Notes: generated from the sequence alone by a model not told the origin. Positions 15,306 through 23,870 are shown, counted from the stretch's first letter. The stretch: DNA of 24,287 nt from an uncultured Lachnoclostridium sp. (GCA_902464595.1 CABQJX010000029.1:1-24287), one strand, 5' to 3'. A program made the numbers and translations.

Positions 15306-15762
15306 GCCAGGAAGCTCCATACTTCTTTTCTATATCCGAAATCATCTCTACTCTCATTCCATGACGCCCACCTTCAAATTCAGCCTCAAAAAATGCGTCA
15401 ACAATCATTTTAGCCAGTTCAGATCCAACCACCCTAGCTCCCATTGCGATAATATTAGCATTATTATGCTGTACCGTCAATCTTGCTGAATATGGTTCGC
15501 TGCAAACAGCAGCACGGATTCCCGGAACTTTATTCGCTGCCAGAGAAATTCCGATTCCTGTTCCGCAAACTAAAACTCCTTTGTCAATCTCTCCGCGCAT
15601 AAGTGCCTCTGCAACCTTTAACCCATATTCTGGATAATTCACCTTGACAGCCGGATCATAAGCACCATAATCAATACACTCATATCCCTTTTCTTTTAAA
15701 TGCTCCATTAATACATTTTTCAATTCGATTGCGACATGATCACACCCAAATCCGACTTTCAT
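15298..15762 (-). CDS. rpiB: Ribose-5-phosphate / allose-6-phosphate isomerase B
   Basis: A 154-residue RpiB/LacAB-type isomerase. The key residues fall at the same numbers as in E. coli RpiB: Asp8-His9 of GCDH, catalytic Cys66 in CGTGIGIS, His99 in QHNNAN, and phosphate-binding Arg133 and Arg137 in GGRHGMR. The family acts on ribose-5-phosphate, and the E. coli enzyme also acts on allose-6-phosphate, which is its likely role here between the transporter and alsE. A very strong AAAGGAGG site precedes ATG 15762. A stem-loop separates it from the binding-protein gene. The next kinase gene begins inside its last codons. Confidence 0.9.
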   Translation of the reverse strand: MKVGFGCDHVAIELKNVLMEHLKEKGYECIDYGAYDPAVKVNYPEYGLKVAEALMRGEIDKGVLVCGTGIGISLAANKVPGIRAAVCSEPYSARLTVQHNNANIIAMGARVVGSELAKMIVDAFFEAEFEGGRHGMRVEMISDIEKKYGASWHE

Positions 15763-15801
15763 TTGATTCTCCTCCTTTTGGCAACAAAATTCTTTTTAAA
15801 T

Positions 15802-15836
15802 ATCTGAGCCGACAGCATTACTGCATCGGCCCAGAT
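15802..15836 (-). terminator. Stem-loop between alsB and rpiB, partial attenuator or mRNA-stabilising
   Basis: An 11-pair stem (15826-15836 with 15802-15812, one G-U) encloses a small inner CAG/CTG stem. The following bases, ATATTTAAAAAG, are only weakly U-rich, so it would at most reduce read-through. Such hairpins after a binding-protein gene commonly keep its mRNA abundant relative to the downstream enzymes. Confidence 0.6.
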
Positions 15837-15880
15837 TATCTTTCATCAAAAAACGAATCTACATTGATTTCCTTTGTTCT

Positions 15881-16963
15881 CTACTCAGCAAGAAAATCTG
15901 CTGCATTACTGGAATCAATTACCACAGACTCAACTGGGGTTGTTTCTGGGAATGTTCCAACTTCTCCCTTATTTCCTTCTTCTACAGCTTTTACTAACAG
16001 TTCCAGGCTTGTTGCTCCAATCTTAGCTGGATCCTGAGCAACCGTTGCGCTAAGTTGACCATCTTTTACAGACTGAACAGCTTCTTTATCACCATCTGTT
16101 CCTACTACCAGAATCTCTCCAACCTTATCTGCGTTGATAACCGCCTGCATTGCTCCTAACGCCATTCCATCATTACAGCAATAGATTCCCTTTAATTCCG
16201 GATACTGCTGAATATATGTAGACACAACATCCATTGCAATCTGACGGTCCCAATCTGCGGACTGGCTTCCAATAATTTCCATACCGCCATCTTCAAATGC
16301 TTTTGTAGCTCCATTTGTTCTGTCCTCTGAAGACTGATCCCCAGATTTTCCCTCAATCACTGCAACCTGAGCACCTTTTTCCAGCTTATCAACGATAAAC
16401 TGAGCACCCTTATTTCCAACTGCAACATTATCTGTTGAAACAAATCCAACTACAGATCCACCCTGGTTTGCCAGTTCTGCTTCGTCAAACTTTGCATCCA
16501 CATTGATAACCGTAATTCCCTTCTGAGTTGCCTGTCCGATTGCAGGAAGCACATTCACAGAAGATAAGGGAGCTACACCAATTCCAGTATACCCCTGATT
16601 AACTGCATTCTCAACAATTGCCAGCTGACCCTCTAAATCCTGCTCACTCTGCGCTGCATAGAGGTCAACTTTCACTCCCAGTTCTTCTGCCTTATCCTCA
16701 ATTCCATTCCACATCTTTACCCAGAAGTCTGTGGCTTGTGTCTTTAAAATCATTGCATAGGTTGCATCGGAAGCAGCTTCTGATTTTGCAGCCTCTGTCT
16801 CTTTCTTTGACTCCGCTGCCGCCTCTGTTGCTTCAGACTTTTCTGCTGCTGTTGTAGCTTCTGCTGCTGGGGCAGCTGTTGTTTCCGCTGACTGGGAAGA
16901 ACACGCTGAAAGCCCCATGACCATTGCTGTGCACACCGCCATTGTTAATAATTTTTTCTTCAT
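15881..16963 (-). CDS. alsB: Allose ABC transporter substrate-binding lipoprotein
   Basis: A 360-residue lipoprotein with a signal peptide ending in the lipobox LSAC (Cys21), an Ala/Glu/Thr-rich low-complexity linker (about 22-66), and a two-lobe periplasmic-binding-protein fold of the ribose/allose class. The segment from KTQATDFWVKM to GYTGIGVAPLSSVN and the later VSTDNVAVGNKGA follow E. coli AlsB closely, as recalled. Ligand residues differ near the first strand (ATDFW here, SNPFW in E. coli), so the specificity may be related but not identical. ATG 16963 has AAGGAGG five bases upstream. The gene is third in the operon, flanked on both sides by stem-loops. Confidence 0.9.
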   Translation of the reverse strand: MKKKLLTMAVCTAMVMGLSACSSQSAETTAAPAAEATTAAEKSEATEAAAESKKETEAAKSEAASDATYAMILKTQATDFWVKMWNGIEDKAEELGVKVDLYAAQSEQDLEGQLAIVENAVNQGYTGIGVAPLSSVNVLPAIGQATQKGITVINVDAKFDEAELANQGGSVVGFVSTDNVAVGNKGAQFIVDKLEKGAQVAVIEGKSGDQSSEDRTNGATKAFEDGGMEIIGSQSADWDRQIAMDVVSTYIQQYPELKGIYCCNDGMALGAMQAVINADKVGEILVVGTDGDKEAVQSVKDGQLSATVAQDPAKIGATSLELLVKAVEEGNKGEVGTFPETTPVESVVIDSSNAADFLAE

Positions 16964-16976
16964 ATTTCCTCCTTCT

Positions 16977-17015
16977 TGTCTGTTAGACACTTGAAAAATC
17001 CTTTTTGGATTTTCC
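16977..17015 (-). promoter_or_regulatory. Tandem stem-loops upstream of alsB
   Basis: On the minus strand GGAAAATCC-AAAAA-GGATTTTTC (16993-17015) and TGTCT-AAC-AGACA (16977-16989) lie between alsC and the alsB ribosome-binding site. They form two consecutive hairpins, the second ending just before AAGAAGGAGG. They may protect the alsB message from upstream decay. A promoter within the 109-bp gap was not convincing. Confidence 0.5.
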
Positions 17016-17072
17016 ACCCCTTTATTTACAATATCAGTTTATCCTGACATTGTTTTCCATGTTTCATTAAAA

Positions 17073-18038
17073 TTATTTCTTAGAGGCCACAATATGGTCT
17101 ATGGCAACAGAAATAATAATCAATGCGCCCATTACGATTTTCTGATAGCTACTTGGAATTGTTAACGCAGTCATTCCATAATTGATTACACCAATAATCA
17201 GGCCTCCTACAACCACACCTGGAATCTTTCCCTTACCACCCATAAAACTGGTTCCACCAATAATAGAGGCTGCAATAGCATAGGTTTCATATCCAGTTCC
17301 TGCTGTAGGAGCTGCCGCACCTACTCGCCCTAAAAGAACAATACCAGCTATACCAGAACATGTTCCTGAAATCATAAATACAATTAAAGTATGCAATTTT
17401 ACATTTACACCAGAGTACCATGCTGCATCCTTATTTCCTCCTAAAGCATAAATATTCCGTCCAGCTTTACATTTACTTGTAAAAAACCACAGGATTACTG
17501 CTGCGATTAACGCAATGATCACAGTTACCGGAATAAACAAAACACTGGCGCTCATAGCTGTTGTAAAGCTGGTAGGGAAACCGTAAATATTTTGAGATTT
17601 AGATATAACTAACATAGCTCCCTGGAAAATAGACTGTGTTCCTAATGTAATAATAAATGGATGAAGCCCTGTTTTGTTTACCAGCATCCCATTGATTGCT
17701 CCAGCTAATGTTCCCAAAAGGATTCCTACTAAAATCGCTGCTGGAACTGGAACTCCCATCACCATCATTTTGGCTGATAAAATACCCACCAATCCTGCAA
17801 CTGCTCCAACAGAAAGATCAATTCCAGCAATCAAAATCGCAAAAAATTCTCCAAGAGCCAATAGAATATTAACAGAGGATTGTTTCAAAATCTGAGGAAT
17901 ACTGCTTGAATTAAATACGCTGCTGGGCTTCGCAATCGTCAAAACCACTAAGAGCAATAAAAATATCCCTATTGTTCCATATTTCTGCCACAAAACCCCG
18001 AAACTATAACTTTGTTTATTCACTTTCTTCTCACTCAT
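17073..18038 (-). CDS. alsC: Allose/ribose-type ABC transporter permease
   Basis: A 321-residue integral membrane protein of the RbsC/AlsC branch. It has about eight hydrophobic segments and the conserved GIDLSVGAVAGL and GGTSFMGGKGKIPGVVVGGL signatures typical of sugar-importer permeases. ATG 18038 is preferred because AGAGGTGG is correctly spaced before it; the GTG three codons upstream lies in the ribosome-binding site. It begins 13 bases after alsA. The symbol rests on position in the als cluster; by sequence alone ribose or galactose permeases are alternatives. Confidence 0.85.
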   Translation of the reverse strand: MSEKKVNKQSYSFGVLWQKYGTIGIFLLLLVVLTIAKPSSVFNSSSIPQILKQSSVNILLALGEFFAILIAGIDLSVGAVAGLVGILSAKMMVMGVPVPAAILVGILLGTLAGAINGMLVNKTGLHPFIITLGTQSIFQGAMLVISKSQNIYGFPTSFTTAMSASVLFIPVTVIIALIAAVILWFFTSKCKAGRNIYALGGNKDAAWYSGVNVKLHTLIVFMISGTCSGIAGIVLLGRVGAAAPTAGTGYETYAIAASIIGGTSFMGGKGKIPGVVVGGLIIGVINYGMTALTIPSSYQKIVMGALIIISVAIDHIVASKK

Positions 18039-18051
18039 TTTATCCACCTCT

Positions 18052-19569
18052 TTATTCTCCTGTAGAGACCTTTACAATTTTTTCTTCCGTTGCTTCCTTT
18101 ACACCACATGTCATGCGAATCTGTCCATCCCGGAAAACACAGATTGTATCACATACGGAAAGCAATTCTGGCAGCTCGGAAGATACCATCAGAACGCCTT
18201 TCCCTTCCTTTGCCAACTTTCTCATTAAAACATATATTTCGCTTTTACTTCCAATATCAATTCCCTTTGTAGGCTCATCAAAAATAATAACCTTTGAATC
18301 CGCAGCCATCCACTTGCCTAATATAACCTTCTGTTGATTTCCTCCCGAAAGCTCTGTAATATTCTGTTCTACATCACGACACTTGATGCTCATATCCTGT
18401 TTTTCTTTTGCCGCATAATCATCTTCTTCTTTTTGATCCAAAAGTCCAACCAATCCTCCTGCTCTGGAACTTTTAAGGAAAGGTACAATAGAAATATTTT
18501 GTTTTATACTAAAATTATCTAAAAATCCTGTTTCTCTTCGATTTTCTGTAACCATAGCAAGTCCATTTTTAATTGCCTGATATGGATTTTTAATTTCTAC
18601 CTTTTCTCCATTTATGAACACTTCACCACTCTGTCTCGGCTCCGAACCAAAAATAGCATTCATCAGCTCACTTCGTCCTGATCCCACAAGCCCTGCAAAT
18701 CCTAATATTTCTCCTTTATGAACTGCAAACGATACATCTCTTACTTTCTTATCATTGCGTGTGATATTTTTTACCTCAAAGATAACAGGTTCTTTTGACA
18801 AATCCTTTCCACTTTCATTATGATAGGTTCCCTTAATTTCACGCCCTACCATCATCTTAATCATATCGTCAACAGATACCTCGCTGACCTCTCTGGTTCC
18901 TACATAAGTTCCATCTTTCAAAACAGTAACCCGATCGCCAATCTGCTTAATTTCATCCATTTTATGGGAAATATATACAATTCCTTTTCCCTCACTCTTT
19001 AACTGGCGAATGATGCTGAATAAATGCTCTGTTTCTGAAGTTGTAAGTGACGTCGTCGGCTCATCCATAATAATTACATCTGCATTAGAAACCAATGCTT
19101 TTGCAATCTCACACTGCTGCTTTTCTGAAATACTGATTTCTTCTACTAAAGTATTTGGATTCCTTTTTATTCCGACCTTTTCAAAAACCTCTTTTGCTTT
19201 CTCATTCATCTTTTTATAGTCTACAAGCGACATTCCTGCCACCTTTTTACAGGGTAGTTTCCCTACAAATAAATTTTCCAAAAGAGAAAGCTCATTAATA
19301 ACACTTAATTCCTGATAGATAATACTAATTCCATTTTCGTAAGAATCCTTTGGGGTAAGGCTTTCATATTCCTTACCTTTTAATATAATCTTACCTGATG
19401 TCGGCTTATATACACCGCTTAAAATCTTCATCAGTGTAGACTTTCCAGCGCCGTTTTCTCCTAAAAGAACATGCACTTCTCCAGCTCTTATGTCAAACGA
19501 TATGTCGTCCAAAGCCCTTACGCCTGGAAATTCTTTTGTAACGTGTTCCATTTTAACCAATGCTTCCAT
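18052..19569 (-). CDS. alsA: Allose ABC transporter ATPase, two-domain
   Basis: A 505-residue tandem ABC ATPase of the ribose/allose import class. The first domain has Walker A GENGAGKST (37-45) and a degenerate signature (SISEKQQ) before Walker B VIIMDEP. The second has a variant Walker A with Arg in place of Lys (GLVGSGRSE, 293-301), signature LSGGNQQ (407-413) and Walker B VIIFDEPT (427-434); both variations are normal for this family. YQELSVINELSLLENL and the NITRNDKKVRDVSF segment resemble E. coli AlsA more than RbsA. It starts one base after the LacI gene stop, with GGGAG inside that gene as ribosome-binding site. Confidence 0.92.
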   Translation of the reverse strand: MEALVKMEHVTKEFPGVRALDDISFDIRAGEVHVLLGENGAGKSTLMKILSGVYKPTSGKIILKGKEYESLTPKDSYENGISIIYQELSVINELSLLENLFVGKLPCKKVAGMSLVDYKKMNEKAKEVFEKVGIKRNPNTLVEEISISEKQQCEIAKALVSNADVIIMDEPTTSLTTSETEHLFSIIRQLKSEGKGIVYISHKMDEIKQIGDRVTVLKDGTYVGTREVSEVSVDDMIKMMVGREIKGTYHNESGKDLSKEPVIFEVKNITRNDKKVRDVSFAVHKGEILGFAGLVGSGRSELMNAIFGSEPRQSGEVFINGEKVEIKNPYQAIKNGLAMVTENRRETGFLDNFSIKQNISIVPFLKSSRAGGLVGLLDQKEEDDYAAKEKQDMSIKCRDVEQNITELSGGNQQKVILGKWMAADSKVIIFDEPTKGIDIGSKSEIYVLMRKLAKEGKGVLMVSSELPELLSVCDTICVFRDGQIRMTCGVKEATEEKIVKVSTGE

Positions 19570-19570
19570 A

Positions 19571-20602
19571 CTATTCGGCTCCCTTTTTTCCTTTCCCTTT
19601 TTTTTGATAACAGCTTGTAGATCGTCGTTTTTCCAAGGTTACTGGAATACAGACATCGCTGTTTTCTATATTTTCTCCCTGAATCATTTTCAAAAGTGCT
19701 TCCCCTGCACTCAAAGCAATCGCCTGCGTATTTTGAGCGATAGTGGTAATAGGAGGATCACAAAAACCAGAAGTAGATACATTGTCAAATCCAACTACCT
19801 TTACGTCTTCTGGAACCCGGTATCCGTTTCCAATCAAAGCATGGATAATACCAAGAGCCATCATATCATTTGTGGTAAAAACGCCGTCGAAGTAAAGTCC
19901 TTTATCCTTTAATACTTCATCCATTTTTTGTTTTGCGTTTTCATAATCCGGATACGACCAGATTTCCATATTTTTCTGCGGCTCATAACCCATTTCTTTT
20001 AAAGCCCGTATATATCCATCCCTTCTTCTCCTTACAGGTGATCTGCGCCTTACATCTCCAAAAAAAACTGTCTTTTCACATCCACTTCCAAGCAATTCAC
20101 ATGCCGCCATATAACCGCCTTTTTCATTGTCAGAATGAATAAGAACCTTTGCATTTTTAGGAGAGCGATCAACATATACCACTGGTACTCCTATTTTTTC
20201 GCTGCTCAAAACTTCATTTTTTCCTGAAATATAGATTACTCCATCTACATTTTTTGTAAGAAGATTATGTAAATGGATATTTTCTAATTTTGAATCCTCG
20301 TTCGAATCACAAATTAACAAAGCGTATTTATAATCTAAAAAAAACAGATCCAATCCTCTTATTATTTTTGCAAAAAATTCATTCGTAATATCGGGAACCA
20401 TAACCCCAATACTAAGGCTTTTATTTGTTCTAAGTCCACTAGCATTTGCATTAGGAATATAACGATATTCTTGTATGATCTTCCTTACCTGTTCTTCTGT
20501 TTTCTTTGAATACCCTCCGCGATTATTGAGTACCCGTGATATTGTGGCAACCGAAACTCCAGCAAGCTCCGCAATTTGGCTGATTGATAGTTTTTTTTCC
20601 AT
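19571..20602 (-). CDS. LacI-family transcriptional regulator of the allose operon
   Basis: A 343-residue LacI/GalR regulator. An N-terminal helix-turn-helix (about 3-26, ending ATISRVLNN), a hinge helix around 50-58, and a periplasmic-binding-like sensor domain are in order. It is the promoter-proximal gene of the operon and is separated from alsA by one base, so it should be co-transcribed and autoregulated. A LacI-type operator lies between its promoter and start codon. ATG 20602 has GGAG seven bases upstream; a GTG four codons earlier is less likely. E. coli uses an RpiR-family AlsR, so the regulator family here is different. Confidence 0.9.
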   Translation of the reverse strand: MEKKLSISQIAELAGVSVATISRVLNNRGGYSKKTEEQVRKIIQEYRYIPNANASGLRTNKSLSIGVMVPDITNEFFAKIIRGLDLFFLDYKYALLICDSNEDSKLENIHLHNLLTKNVDGVIYISGKNEVLSSEKIGVPVVYVDRSPKNAKVLIHSDNEKGGYMAACELLGSGCEKTVFFGDVRRRSPVRRRRDGYIRALKEMGYEPQKNMEIWSYPDYENAKQKMDEVLKDKGLYFDGVFTTNDMMALGIIHALIGNGYRVPEDVKVVGFDNVSTSGFCDPPITTIAQNTQAIALSAGEALLKMIQGENIENSDVCIPVTLEKRRSTSCYQKKGKGKKGAE

Positions 20603-20632
20603 AATTTTCTCCACAATTCCTATAATCGGGTT

Positions 20633-20663
20633 CCGTAATGGATTACCGTAATCGTTTACGTAA
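20633..20663. promoter_or_regulatory. LacI-type operator cluster downstream of the allose promoter
   Basis: CGTAA-TCGT-TTACG (20647-20660) is a perfect dyad with a central CG, the hallmark of LacI/GalR-family operators, and is also close to the CcpA cre consensus (two end mismatches). Overlapping it are GATTAC-C-GTAATC (20641-20653), GTAAT-GG-ATTAC (20635-20646) and TTACGTAA (20656-20663). The cluster covers about +6 to +36 of the predicted transcript, where binding would block elongation. Confidence 0.75.
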
Positions 20664-20675
20664 TTTCTATAAAAA

Positions 20676-20704
20676 ATAATAGCACTTTATGGATTAAGAT
20701 GCAA
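20676..20704 (-). promoter_or_regulatory. Promoter of the allose operon
   Basis: TTGCAT (20699-20704) and TATTAT (20676-20681) on the minus strand are separated by 17 bp. The region upstream of the -35 element is strongly A/T-rich and may be an UP element. The 110 bp between this promoter and the smpB terminator hold no other feature I can see. Confidence 0.75.
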
Positions 20705-20814
20705 GTTGTTTTCATTATTTTTTATATTCTGCACATATATACCTTCTATTTTTTATGTATTTTTACCATATCTTTTGTATCCTATTTATTTTTCTTTATA
20801 ACTGTTACATATTC

Positions 20815-20846
20815 AAAAAAAGGCATCCACACTGGAACGCCTTTTT
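20815..20846 (-). terminator. Terminator of smpB
   Basis: On the minus strand AAAAAGGC (20839-20846) pairs with GCCTTTTT (20817-20824), continuing as seven T residues. The loop contains a weaker inner stem. It lies about 50 bp after the smpB stop codon. No tmRNA gene follows. Confidence 0.85.
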
Positions 20847-20893
20847 CAATAATATTATTATTTTGCCTTGATCTTCCGTATTTTTCACAACCA

Positions 20894-21358
20894 TCAATAC
20901 AGATTCTTCACCTTAAATTCCTTTTCCAGCTCCCTGCGCTGATCCTTCTTGGCAATATCTGCCCTCTTATCATAGAGCTTCTTTCCCCTGGCAAGGCCGA
21001 TCTCCACCTTTACCAGACTTCCCTTAAAGTATACCTGAAGCGGAACCAGGGTATAACCCTTTTCCGAAATCTTTCCATTCAGCTTTAAGATCTCATTTTT
21101 GTGAAGAAGGAGCTTCCTAACCCGCAGGGGATCCTTGTTAAATATGTTCCCCTTCTCATAAGGGCTGATATGCATGCCATAGACAAACACTTCACCCTGG
21201 TCAATCTTCACAAACGCTTCCTTCACACTGCATTTTCCCATGCGGACCGATTTTACTTCTGTACCGAAAAGCTCAATACCGGCCTCATATTTTTCATCGA
21301 TAAAATAATCATGGTACGCCTTTTTATTGTTGGCTACCAGTTTTATACTAGCCTTCAA
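20894..21358 (-). CDS. smpB: SsrA-binding protein SmpB, TTG start
   Basis: A 154-residue SmpB, the partner of tmRNA in rescuing stalled ribosomes. It begins KASIKLVANNKKAYHDYFI and has the conserved GTEVKS and the KKLYDKR segment before a basic C-terminal tail. The frame is open farther upstream and includes an ATG at 21385, but that start has GGAG only two bases away and extends the family's usual length. AAGGAGG lies nine bases before TTG 21358, which gives the normal size. A promoter just upstream of 21405 excludes longer forms. The tmRNA gene itself is not in the window. Confidence 0.92.
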   Translation of the reverse strand: MKASIKLVANNKKAYHDYFIDEKYEAGIELFGTEVKSVRMGKCSVKEAFVKIDQGEVFVYGMHISPYEKGNIFNKDPLRVRKLLLHKNEILKLNGKISEKGYTLVPLQVYFKGSLVKVEIGLARGKKLYDKRADIAKKDQRRELEKEFKVKNLY

Positions 21359-21411
21359 TCCTCCCAACCTCCTTGCTGCCGCCATTTCTCCAGACGGCTG
21401 CCATTGCAATC

Positions 21412-21440
21412 ATCATACTATATCCGAAAAAACAAGTAAA
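21412..21440 (-). promoter_or_regulatory. Promoter of smpB
   Basis: TTTACT (21435-21440) and TATGAT (21412-21417) on the minus strand are separated by 17 bp within the 155-bp gap after rnr. smpB may therefore be transcribed both on its own and as part of a rnr-smpB message. Confidence 0.65.
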
Positions 21441-21513
21441 GAAATTCTTTTCTTCCTTTCCGAAAAATCCTCTGACCCTGTTACTGTTTACCGGCTTGCC
21501 AGCGAACCGTGAC

Positions 21514-23667
21514 CTAATCCCATTCCTTAGCCAGAACGAAATTCACCGTTCGCATCAAGCGATCCACCGATGCCACCTGCACCCGGACAGGCTGTCCTAA
21601 TTTATAGGTTTTCCTCGTCATCTCTCCCACCAGCTGATAATGCTGCTCGTCAAACACATAATAATCGTCCCTGAGCTCACTCATGGAAATAAGCCCTTCC
21701 ACTGTGTTGGGAAGCTCCACATACAATCCCCAACCTGCCACACCGGAGATTACGCCGTCAAACTCATGGCCAATATACTGGGCCATATATTCGCACTTTT
21801 TCAGCTTATCCGTCTCACGCTCTGCCTCCTCTGCCCTCCGCTCCAACGCTGAAGACTGCATGGCCACACCGGGAAGAATGGACTCATAATGGCCTGCCCG
21901 TTTCTCTCCCAGGCCTCCATGAAGATTTTCCTTAATAATCCGATGGATCTGAAGATCCGGGTAACGCCGGATAGGGGAGGTAAAATGGGTGTAATACCGG
22001 GCTGCCAGCCCAAAATGGCCGGAACACAGGGTAGTATACTTTGCCTGCCGCATAGAACGCAGCGTCAAGCGTGACAGAAGGATCTCCTCCGGCGTATCCT
22101 GGATCTGTTCCAAAAGCTTTTGAAGCTCTTTTGGATGGATCTCTCCCTGCTGAAGCCGTATTCTATATCCAAAATTATGGAGAAAGATTGAAAATTGCTT
22201 CATTTTTTCTCCGTCCGGCTTGTCATGGGTTCTGTAAAGGAAAGGAAGGGACTGCCAGAAATAATCTTCCGCCACCGTTTCATTGGCTGCCAGCATAAAA
22301 TCTTCGATCAAACGGGTGGCTGTATTCCGCTCCCGCATAGCGATCTCTAAGGGCTTTCCCTTTGTGTCCAAAAGGATCCTGCTCTCCGGAAAATCAAAGT
22401 CAATGGCTCCCCTCTTTTTGCGCCGTTCCCTGAGGATATGGGATACATGGGCCATCAGCTGGAACATGGGAACAAATTCCTCATACTCTGCCATGACCTT
22501 AGGATCCTCCTTCTCCACAATATCGTTCACCGCATCGTAGGTCATACGCCGGTCTACCCGTATCACGGTCTCCGCGATCTGATGTCCCTCCACATTTCCC
22601 TCCTCGTCCAGCTCCATCATACAGCTGAGAGCCAAACGGTCGGTTCCTTCATTGAGGGAACAGATTCCATTGGAAAGACGGTGAGGAAGCATAGGGATCA
22701 CCCGGTCTACCAGATAAACGCTGGTTCCCCTCTTGAGTGCCTCCCGGTCCAGGGCACTTCCTTCTTTCACATAATGGGTCACATCCGCAATGTGAACCCC
22801 CAGGGTATATCCCCCTTCCTCGCGTCGGCTTATGGTCACAGCGTCATCCAGATCCTTTGCATCCGCCCCATCAATGGTGACTGTGGGAAGACTGCGCAGA
22901 TCCAGCCGGTTCTTCAGCTCCTCCTCCAGGATCCCTGATTCTAATTCCTCGGGGCAGTTCTGGGCTTCCTCCATTACCTGCTGCGGAAATTCTTCCGGCA
23001 GGCCGTAGGCCCGGACAATGGATAAAATATCCGTTCCGGGATCGTTGACATGCCCCAGGATCTCTGTGATCACTCCTTCCGGCTTATGGTTGCCGTTCCC
23101 AAAGGATTTCAAGCGCGCAACCACCTTATGGCCTGTCATAGCCCCCATATCACATCCCTGGGGAATAAAAATATCTCTGGAAATCTTCTGATTATCCGGA
23201 ATAACAAATCCAAATCCTTTATTCTTCTGATAATATCCAACTACCTCCCGGTTGGCATGCTCCAGAACCCGGATCACATCTCCCTCCGGACGGCGTCCTT
23301 TCCCTGCTTCCTGCCCATCTATGACGATCTGTACCCGGTCTCCATGAAGGGCTCCTCCCGTTTTTTCCCCGGGAATAAACACATCCTGCTCCATCCCCTC
23401 TACTGTGACAAATCCAAACCCCTTGGGATGGCCGGTGAACAGTCCATTAACAGAAAAGGACTCTAATTTTCCGTATTTTCCCTTCTTCGATATCCCAATC
23501 CGACCCTCCGACACCAGATACCCCAGCACTTCTTCCAGCTCTCCCCTCTGGGATTTAGGTATTCCCAGAAGAACCCCGATCTCTTTTGCCTTCATAGGAA
23601 CATAAGATGGATTCTTTATAACCTCTTCCAAATGCTTTGCCCGTTCTTCTAATAATTCTTTCTCCAT
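21514..23667 (-). CDS. rnr: Ribonuclease R
   Basis: A 717-residue RNase R, a 3'-to-5' exoribonuclease active on structured RNA and important for trans-translation. It has an N-terminal winged-helix-like region, two cold-shock domains (about 70-215, the first with GHPKGFGFVT), the RNB catalytic domain starting at TIDGADAKDLDDAV (metal-binding Asp cluster near 262-274), and a C-terminal S1 domain (about 630-710). Its genomic place between secG and smpB is the standard Firmicutes order. ATG 23667 is preceded by AAGAGG. A secG terminator lies upstream; I could not define a confident promoter for rnr in 23668-23813. Confidence 0.97.
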   Translation of the reverse strand: MEKELLEERAKHLEEVIKNPSYVPMKAKEIGVLLGIPKSQRGELEEVLGYLVSEGRIGISKKGKYGKLESFSVNGLFTGHPKGFGFVTVEGMEQDVFIPGEKTGGALHGDRVQIVIDGQEAGKGRRPEGDVIRVLEHANREVVGYYQKNKGFGFVIPDNQKISRDIFIPQGCDMGAMTGHKVVARLKSFGNGNHKPEGVITEILGHVNDPGTDILSIVRAYGLPEEFPQQVMEEAQNCPEELESGILEEELKNRLDLRSLPTVTIDGADAKDLDDAVTISRREEGGYTLGVHIADVTHYVKEGSALDREALKRGTSVYLVDRVIPMLPHRLSNGICSLNEGTDRLALSCMMELDEEGNVEGHQIAETVIRVDRRMTYDAVNDIVEKEDPKVMAEYEEFVPMFQLMAHVSHILRERRKKRGAIDFDFPESRILLDTKGKPLEIAMRERNTATRLIEDFMLAANETVAEDYFWQSLPFLYRTHDKPDGEKMKQFSIFLHNFGYRIRLQQGEIHPKELQKLLEQIQDTPEEILLSRLTLRSMRQAKYTTLCSGHFGLAARYYTHFTSPIRRYPDLQIHRIIKENLHGGLGEKRAGHYESILPGVAMQSSALERRAEEAERETDKLKKCEYMAQYIGHEFDGVISGVAGWGLYVELPNTVEGLISMSELRDDYYVFDEQHYQLVGEMTRKTYKLGQPVRVQVASVDRLMRTVNFVLAKEWD

Positions 23668-23813
23668 ATAACCTCTTTTCTCAGCTCAAATTCCTTCCCT
23701 TGCTTCCGGCCCCTTCCCATGGATCCTAAAAGCCTTCTATCTTTTTATGGGCCGTCACGCAGTTTCTTCATTTACATGAAAATGCAGCAGTTCCGCCATG
23801 CAGAAAATAAATG

Positions 23814-23851
23814 AAAAAATAAAACACCCTTATATCACTACAAGGGTGTTT
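23814..23851 (-). terminator. Terminator of secG
   Basis: On the minus strand AAACACCCTT (23842-23851) pairs perfectly with AAGGGTGTTT (23822-23831) around a ten-base loop, followed by TTTATTTTTT. It separates secG from rnr, although read-through could supply rnr. The rest of the 203-bp gap shows only a short TTCAT-ATGAA dyad near 23769. Confidence 0.9.
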
Positions 23852-23870
23852 CCAAATTCATTTCATTATC

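Noticed and set aside
20700..20893. Possible tmRNA (ssrA) gene next to smpB
   Set aside because: The gap is AT-rich with only the terminator; no tRNA-like acceptor halves or tag-peptide reading frame are visible.
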